10,417 bases of DNA from Rhodospirillaceae bacterium CCH5-H10 (lineage in GTDB: Bacteria; Pseudomonadota; Alphaproteobacteria; Reyranellales; Reyranellaceae): positions 1 through 10,417 of the forward strand of contig LSKJ01000657.1 in the NCBI GenBank assembly GCA_001557035.1. Reading direction: 5' to 3'. The number at the start of each line of letters is the position of its first letter. The first letter of the stretch is position 1. The notes under the pieces are model-generated. The model did not search any database, was not told the DNA's origin, and saw nothing but the letters and a program-made list of their open reading frames with translations. Of this stretch, positions 5,998 to 10,417 are shown piece by piece. Made by a program: the position numbers and the translations under genes.

Positions 5998-6918
5998 ATG
6001 GAAAGCGATCTGGACCGCGAGACGCTGGAGGAGCGAATCCGTCGCGAGCTCGCGGACGGCATCGACGAGGAGCTCGAGCTCGAACTCGGCGACGAGATGC
6101 TGGCGCGGATGAGCGAGCCGGGCCGGAAACCGTCACCGCAGGACGGGATCGACCGTAAGCTCTATTTCACCGAGTTGCTGCGGCTGCAGCGCGAGCTGAT
6201 CAAGCTCCAGGCCTGGGTGGTCGACCAGAAACTCAAGCTCGTGGTCCTGTTCGAGGGCCGGGACGCGGCCGGCAAGGGCGGGGTGATCAAGCGCGTCGCG
6301 CAGCGGCTCAACCCGCGCATCTGCCGGACGGTGGCGCTCTCCGCGCCCTCCGAGCGCGAGCGCACCCAGTGGTATTTCCAGCGCTACGCCGCCCACCTGC
6401 CGGCGGCCGGCGAAATCGTTCTGTTCGACCGGAGCTGGTACAATCGGGCCGGCGTCGAGCGGGTCATGGGATTCTGCAGCGAGAGCGACGTCCAGGACTT
6501 CTTCGAGACGGTGCCCGAGTTCGAGCGCATGCTGGTCCGCTCGGGCATCGTCCTGCTCAAATACTGGTTCTCGATCTCCGACGAGGAGCAGAACCTGCGC
6601 TTCCTCATGCGCATCCACGATCCCATGAAGCAGTGGAAGCTCTCGCCGATGGACCTCGAGTCCCGCCGGCGCTGGGAGGAGTACACCAAAGCCAAGGAGG
6701 AAATGCTGGCGCGGACCCATATCCCGGAGGCGCGCTGGTGGGTGGTCGAGGGCAACAACAAGCGCCGCGCCCGCCTCAACTGCATCCACCACCTTTTGCA
6801 ACAAGTGCCGTATAAGGACGTTGAACAGCAACCGGTCGTCCTGCCGCCACGCGAGCACAAGCCCGACTACGCGAGGACGCCGGTCGCTCCCGAACTCTAT
6901 GTCCCGGCGGTCTACTGA
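5998..6918 (+). CDS. ppk2: Polyphosphate kinase 2 (PPK2 family, class I-like)
   Basis: A 306-residue cytoplasmic kinase that transfers phosphate between inorganic polyphosphate and nucleoside diphosphates or triphosphates; class I members mostly make ATP/GTP from ADP/GDP and polyphosphate. It has one PPK2 domain with a P-loop fold from about residue 52 to 280. Walker A is G-R-D-A-A-G-K-G-G at 87-95 (Lys93), and Walker B is D-R-S-W-Y-N-R at 144-150. The lid region has conserved basic residues around R-F-L-M-R-I-H-D-P-x-K-x-W-K-L-S (201-216). The first ~50 residues are a strongly acidic predicted helix (E/D-rich from 11 to 33). ATG 5998 is preceded by GGAGGG (5988-5993). The TGA stop shares its last base with the ATG of the decarboxylase gene, indicating a coupled operon. 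A Pho-box-like site sits upstream. Nucleotide preference (ADP versus GDP) cannot be read from the sequence. Confidence 0.95.
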   Translation: MESDLDRETLEERIRRELADGIDEELELELGDEMLARMSEPGRKPSPQDGIDRKLYFTELLRLQRELIKLQAWVVDQKLKLVVLFEGRDAAGKGGVIKRVAQRLNPRICRTVALSAPSERERTQWYFQRYAAHLPAAGEIVLFDRSWYNRAGVERVMGFCSESDVQDFFETVPEFERMLVRSGIVLLKYWFSISDEEQNLRFLMRIHDPMKQWKLSPMDLESRRRWEEYTKAKEEMLARTHIPEARWWVVEGNNKRRARLNCIHHLLQQVPYKDVEQQPVVLPPREHKPDYARTPVAPELYVPAVY

Positions 6919-9254
6919 TGGATTTCTTCAGGCGCTTCACTTTCCTCGTCTGCGCTCCGGCGTTCGACGCCGACGATCTCGAAGGCCACAGGCTCGGCGA
7001 GATTACCGTCTCGATCGAGAAGATGGGCTTCCAGGTCGTGCGCGCCCGCCGCATCGAGGATGCCGAGATGGTGGTCCAGACCGATGCCGCGGTCGGCTGC
7101 ATGGTCGTGGACTGGGGCAAGAAGGGCCTCGACGGCAAGGCCGCCGCGATGATCAACATGATGCGGCGGCGCGGACTGGAGATGCCGATCGTCATCCTGG
7201 TACGCCGCAAGCGCCTGCAGGACATCCCCGTTGAGGTGATGGACTATATCGACGGCTACATCTTCCTCTCCGAGGAGACGCCGGAGTTCATCGCCAAGAA
7301 CCTCGTGAGCCGCCTCAAGCAGTATGCCGAGACGCTGAAGACGCCGTTCTTCGGCGAGCTGGTCGACTATGCCGAGGAAGGCAACCAGCTCTGGACCTGC
7401 CCCGGCCACAATGGCGGTATCTTCTACAACAGGAGTCCGATCGGCCGGATTTTCGTCGAGCATCTGGGCGAGGCGGTGTTCCGCGACGACCTCGACAACT
7501 CCGTGCTCGATCTCGGCGACCTGCTGGTCCACGAGGGCCCGGCGCTGAAGGCGCAGAAGGAAGCCGCTGCCATCTTCGGTGCGGAGAAGACCTACTTCGT
7601 CCTGAACGGCACCTCGTCGTCCAACAAGATCGTGCTGCAGGCGCTGATCGCCGAGGGCGATCTCGTGTTGTTCGACCGCAACAACCACAAGGCCGCCCAT
7701 CACGGCGCGCTGTTCCTGGGCAACGGCATCCCGATCTATCTCGAGACCGACCGTAACGCGCACGGGCTGATCGGCCCGATCTTCCACGAGGCGCTCGACG
7801 AGACCGCCATCCGCGAGAAGATCCGCACCAACCCGCTGGTCAAGGACAAGGACGCGTGGAAGCGCGAGCGGCCGTTCCGCGTCGCCGTCATCGAGCAGTG
7901 CACCTATGACGGCACGATCAACGACGCCCGCCTGATCGTCGAGAAGATCGGCCATCTCTGCGACTACATCCTGTTCGACGAGGCCTGGGCGGGCTTCATG
8001 AAGTTCCATCCGCTCTATGCCGGCCGCTTCGCCATGGGCCTGACGGACCTCGGCCCCGACAGTCCCGGCATCATCGCCACGCAGTCGGCGCACAAGCAGC
8101 TCGCGAGCTTCAGCCAGGCCTCGCAGATCCACGTCCGCGATCGCCACATCAAGGGCCAGCAGCGGCGCATCGAACATCGCCGCTTCAACGAATTCTTCAT
8201 GCTGCACGCCTCGACCTCGCCCTTCTATCCGATCTTCGCCTCGCTCGACGTCGGCGCGCAGATGATGAAGGGGCGTTCGGGCGAAGTGCTGTGGGACGAC
8301 ACGATTCGCCTGGGCATCGAGATCCGCAAGAAGATGCGCGCGATTCGCCGCGAGTTCGAGGACAAGGAGCGCGACGTCGCGCGCCGCTGGTTCTTCGAGC
8401 CCTTCGTGCCCAACCGCGTGACCGTCGGCGGTCGCGAGCAGGCCTGGGAGGAGGTACCGACCGACGACCTCGCCATCGATTCCCGCTACTGGGAACTTTC
8501 ACCCGAGGCGCGCTGGCACGGCTTCACGCATGTGGCGCCGGGCTACGCGATCACCGATCCCAACAAGCTGATCGTGCTGACGCCGGGCTTCGACCGCGAG
8601 ACGGGACGCTATGCCGGCCACGGCATTCCGGCCCCCGTCGTAGCGCAGTATCTGCGCGAGAACCAGATCGTGCCGGAAAAGAACGACCTCAATTCGCTGC
8701 TGTTCTTGATGACGCCCGGCGTGGAGTCGAGCAAGGCCGGCACGCTGCTGAGCGCGATGGTGATCTTCAAGCGCCTGCACGATGAGAATGCGCGACTGGA
8801 GGACGTGATCAGCGAGTTCGTGCGACGCCGGCCCGCCCGCTACGGCGGCCTGCGCCTGCGCGACCTCTGCGCGGAGATGCATGCCTTCTTCCGCGAGGCC
8901 AACGTGAGCTTCCTGCAGCGCGCGCAGTTCGCGCCGCAGCACCTGCCCGATCCGGCGATGCCGCCGCACGAAGCGGTGCGCCAGCTCGTGCGCAACAATG
9001 TTGACTACGTGCCGATCGACCAGGCGGCCGGGCGCATCGCCACGACCATGTTCGTTGTCTATCCGCCGGGCATCGCCAGCATCGTGCCGGGCGAACGGCT
9101 CGACGAGCGAGCCAAGCCGATGCTCGACTATCTGCGCATGTTCGAAAAGAGCGCGAACCTGTTCCCCGGCTTCGACGTCGAGATCCAGGGCATCTATCGC
9201 GAGATCGACAAGAACGGCGTCGTGCGCTTCTACACCTACGTGGTGCGCGAGTAG
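6918..9254 (+). CDS. Orn/Lys/Arg decarboxylase, large PLP-dependent inducible type
   Basis: A 778-residue fold-type-I, PLP-dependent basic amino acid decarboxylase of the large bacterial group (AdiA, LdcI, SpeC relatives). It removes CO2 from arginine, lysine or ornithine, giving agmatine, cadaverine or putrescine and consuming a proton. The N-terminal wing/receiver-like domain is about residues 1-135. The core opens with P-G-H-N-G-G (162-167), then N-G-T-S-S-S-N (230-236) and D-R-N-N-H-K (253-258, with His257 in the ring-stacking position). It continues with F-D-E-A-W (353-357, Asp354 expected to contact the pyridine nitrogen) and S-A-H-K-Q-L at 390-395, where Lys393 should form the Schiff base. 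The C-terminal domain extends to 778 and is slightly longer than E. coli AdiA. There is no strong Shine-Dalgarno. The ATG overlaps the ppk2 TGA by one base (TGATG), so translation probably depends on ppk2. Arginine is a reasonable first guess for substrate, but lysine or ornithine cannot be excluded. Confidence 0.93.
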   Translation: MDFFRRFTFLVCAPAFDADDLEGHRLGEITVSIEKMGFQVVRARRIEDAEMVVQTDAAVGCMVVDWGKKGLDGKAAAMINMMRRRGLEMPIVILVRRKRLQDIPVEVMDYIDGYIFLSEETPEFIAKNLVSRLKQYAETLKTPFFGELVDYAEEGNQLWTCPGHNGGIFYNRSPIGRIFVEHLGEAVFRDDLDNSVLDLGDLLVHEGPALKAQKEAAAIFGAEKTYFVLNGTSSSNKIVLQALIAEGDLVLFDRNNHKAAHHGALFLGNGIPIYLETDRNAHGLIGPIFHEALDETAIREKIRTNPLVKDKDAWKRERPFRVAVIEQCTYDGTINDARLIVEKIGHLCDYILFDEAWAGFMKFHPLYAGRFAMGLTDLGPDSPGIIATQSAHKQLASFSQASQIHVRDRHIKGQQRRIEHRRFNEFFMLHASTSPFYPIFASLDVGAQMMKGRSGEVLWDDTIRLGIEIRKKMRAIRREFEDKERDVARRWFFEPFVPNRVTVGGREQAWEEVPTDDLAIDSRYWELSPEARWHGFTHVAPGYAITDPNKLIVLTPGFDRETGRYAGHGIPAPVVAQYLRENQIVPEKNDLNSLLFLMTPGVESSKAGTLLSAMVIFKRLHDENARLEDVISEFVRRRPARYGGLRLRDLCAEMHAFFREANVSFLQRAQFAPQHLPDPAMPPHEAVRQLVRNNVDYVPIDQAAGRIATTMFVVYPPGIASIVPGERLDERAKPMLDYLRMFEKSANLFPGFDVEIQGIYREIDKNGVVRFYTYVVRE

Positions 9255-9820
9255 GCGATCTCGACCGGCGGCGTCGTGGTGCCCGCGCCGATGGCGCGCT
9301 GCATCAGGACGCTGTCGGCCCACTTGCCGTACTTGAAGCCGACGCCCTGCAGCAGGCCGGCGCGGCGGAAACCGTGGGCCTCGTGGAGGCTGAGCGACGC
9401 GACATTGTCGGCGTCGATATAGGCAAACATCTGGCGGTAGCCGGCGCTCGCGCAGGCCTCGATCAGCGCCGGCAGGAGCTTGCGACCGATCCCGGTGCCG
9501 ACGTGCGCGGGGTGGACGTAGATCGAATGCTTTACCGCGTAGCGGTAGGCCGGGCGCTTGCGGAACGGCACCGCATAGGCGTAGCCCACGATCACCCCGT
9601 CGCGTTCGGCGGCGAGATGCGGCAGCCGGCGCCGCAGCATGTTCTTGCGCCGGCGCTTGATGTCGTCGGCCTGGGTCGGCTCGATGTCGACGTCGCCCAG
9701 GCCACGCGTGATGTGATGCGTGTAGATCGCGATCATGGCCGCCACGTCGTTCTCCGTGGACGGACGGACCACGAGGCCGCCCTGCGGCTTTTCGAGCAGG
9801 GACTCGCTCGCTGCTGCCAT
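9236..9820 (-). CDS. GNAT-family N-acetyltransferase (phosphinothricin acetyltransferase-like)
   Basis: A 194-residue acetyl-CoA-dependent acetyltransferase of the GNAT fold, in style closest to the phosphinothricin/methionine-sulfoximine acetyltransferase group (V-R-P-x-T-E-x-D near the N-terminus, I-Y-x-x-H at 32-36). Acetyl-CoA motif A is in Y-V-H-P-A-H-V-G-T-G-I-G-R-K-L-L (101-116). Val107 takes the place where Gln or Arg is usual, and the G-x-G-I-G pyrophosphate loop is intact. Motif B shows N139, S142/S144 and H-G-F (149-151), the usual N-x-x-S-x-x-L-x-x-x-x-G-F form. ATG 9820 is chosen over an in-frame ATG at 9856 because a strong GGAGGAGG (9829-9836) stands eight bases before it. Its last 19 bases overlap the end of the convergent decarboxylase gene. 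The physiological substrate is unknown, and herbicide resistance should not be assumed. Confidence 0.9.
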   Translation of the reverse strand: MAAASESLLEKPQGGLVVRPSTENDVAAMIAIYTHHITRGLGDVDIEPTQADDIKRRRKNMLRRRLPHLAAERDGVIVGYAYAVPFRKRPAYRYAVKHSIYVHPAHVGTGIGRKLLPALIEACASAGYRQMFAYIDADNVASLSLHEAHGFRRAGLLQGVGFKYGKWADSVLMQRAIGAGTTTPPVEIAYSRTT

Positions 9821-9828
9821 CACCCGAT

Positions 9829-9836
9829 CCTCCTCC
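9829..9836 (-). promoter_or_regulatory. Strong Shine-Dalgarno deciding the GNAT start
   Basis: GGAGGAGG on the minus strand, eight bases before ATG 9820. The in-frame ATG at 9856 has no comparable site and would add 12 residues lacking family similarity. Confidence 0.7.
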
Positions 9837-9883
9837 GAGACGCCCGGATCAAACACGTCTCCATGACCGTTTCATGTCGGCAC

Positions 9884-9920
9884 AAAAAGAGGGCCCGGAG
9901 AGTTTGCACTCTCCAGGCCC
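9884..9920 (-). terminator. Intrinsic terminator (minus strand), end of the LysR-family transcript
   Basis: Arms at 9891-9903 and 9908-9920 pair as GGGCC, one C/A mismatch, then GGAGAGT with ACTCTCC, around a four-base TTGC loop. Read on the minus strand, the stem is followed after two bases by five T (the A run at 9884-9888), a classical rho-independent terminator. No T tract follows on the plus strand. It would end transcripts coming from the LysR-type gene about 110 bases upstream and insulate the GNAT gene. Confidence 0.8.
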
Positions 9921-10030
9921 CCAGACGCCCCCTCTAAACTCGCTGGCGCCGCGGCGATCTCTCGAACCGCGTCATTCCATGCCCGCGAAGATACGGGCGG
10001 ACGCGGCATCGGCACAGGGGGCGCTTGGTA

Positions 10031-10417
10031 TCAATTGTTGTGGTTTCGTGACCGCCCGGAAAAGCTCGCCCGCACGTGATCGGCCAGGTCGCGGGCCGCC
10101 GGTCCCAGGCCGGGCGGCGCGTAGAGATTGATGCGGAACTCCGGCAGCGTCGGCAGCTTCGCCTCGCGGCCCAGGATGACGAACCGCTCGGGGACGGAGG
10201 AGCGCAGCAGCGGCGCCACGGCCAGCCCGGCTTCCAGCACGGCATAGACCGGCTCCAGCCGGCTCACCTCGCAGACCGCGCGCCAGTCGCGCCGCGCCTT
10301 GCCCAGCGCCTCGACCGCGACGGGACGAAAGACGCAGGTCGGCGCGCCGAGCGAGACCGGCAGCGGATCCTTGAGATGGGCATCGCCATCGGCCGCACCG
10401 ACCGGCTCGTCTGGGTC
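10031..10417 (-). CDS. LysR-family transcriptional regulator, C-terminal part only
   Basis: The frame is open from the right edge of the window to TGA at 10031-10033, giving about 128 residues that lack the start. I translated it on the minus strand from 10417. It reads as the effector-binding domain of a LysR-type regulator: D-P-L-P-V-S-L, then T-C-V-F-R-P-V-A, D-W-R-A-V-C-E-V, and A-V-L-E-A-G-L-A-V-A-P-L-L (the classical V-x-A-G-L-G-V-x-x-L-P-like strand-helix), then V-P-E-R-F-V-I-L-G, L-P-E-F-R-I-N-L-Y, and a final A-A-R-D-L-A-D-H-V helix. The DNA-binding helix-turn-helix lies outside the window, so target genes cannot be inferred. A clear terminator follows at 9884-9920. The stretch 9921-10030 between them holds nothing else I can support. 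Confidence 0.8.
   Translation of the reverse strand, partial: DPDEPVGAADGDAHLKDPLPVSLGAPTCVFRPVAVEALGKARRDWRAVCEVSRLEPVYAVLEAGLAVAPLLRSSVPERFVILGREAKLPTLPEFRINLYAPPGLGPAARDLADHVRASFSGRSRNHNN

Noticed and set aside
5067..6158. 363-residue plus-strand frame overlapping the PRISE-like and ppk2 genes
   Set aside because: Arg/Gly/Ala/Pro-rich shadow frame crossing an intergenic region and two well-supported genes.
6912..8207. 431-residue antisense open frame opposite the decarboxylase
   Set aside because: Its composition (repetitive Val/Asp/Leu/Ala/His) is that of a GC-bias shadow of a coding strand. It has no recognisable motif, and the sense gene has full family motifs.
9862..9876. CATGA/TCATG inverted repeat upstream of the GNAT gene as an operator
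   Set aside because: Five-base arms with a five-base gap are expected by chance at this length, and nothing else supports it.
1..10417. tRNA, rRNA, CRISPR array, insertion sequence, prophage or defence system
   Set aside because: I saw no cloverleaf, spaced direct repeats, transposase or integrase motifs, or defence-type domains on either strand. The genes present are metabolic or regulatory.

Overview
The window is GC-rich DNA packed with genes on both strands. It looks like the chromosome of a free-living Proteobacterium, most likely an alphaproteobacterium. The signs are strong third-position GC bias, an orphan Bug/TctC-type solute-binding protein, a class I polyphosphate kinase 2, and a G/C-rich intergenic repeat of a kind I associate with that class. 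Genus-level placement is inference only. I see no tRNA, rRNA, CRISPR array, transposase, phage gene or plasmid gene. The window reads as ordinary chromosome with one noteworthy operon.

Layout. (1) Positions 1-1244 (+) hold the C-terminal part of a TPR-repeat protein whose start lies outside the window. (2) Positions 1252-2969 (-) hold a two-gene operon: an SDR oxidoreductase followed by a D-2-hydroxyacid dehydrogenase. It converges on the TPR gene with only 7 bases between them. (3) Positions 2970-3130 are a divergent intergenic region containing a perfect palindrome. (4) Positions 3131-3583 (+) encode a small exported protein with a beta-sandwich-like pattern, followed by a Bug-family periplasmic binding protein at 3673-4668 with its own candidate promoter. 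(5) Positions 4690-4802 carry a folded intergenic repeat and, next to it, a second inverted repeat. (6) Positions 4816-5907 (+) encode a PRISE-like (progesterone 5-beta-reductase/iridoid synthase type) SDR reductase. (7) Positions 5933-9254 (+) are the most interesting unit: a Pho-box-like direct repeat, then ppk2, then a large PLP-dependent Orn/Lys/Arg decarboxylase whose ATG overlaps the ppk2 stop codon. (8) Positions 9236-9820 (-) encode a GNAT acetyltransferase whose 3' end overlaps the decarboxylase 3' end. It is preceded by an intrinsic terminator and the C-terminal part of a LysR-family regulator that runs off the right edge.

How the genes may work together. The SDR/hydroxyacid dehydrogenase pair and the Bug receptor fit uptake and redox turnover of small organic acids, though nothing in the sequence links them directly. 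The ppk2-decarboxylase pair would join polyphosphate-driven nucleotide phosphorylation to basic amino acid decarboxylation (polyamine or agmatine production, proton consumption). The Pho-box-like site suggests that both respond to phosphate limitation. That is a testable hypothesis built from a visible motif and visible gene coupling.
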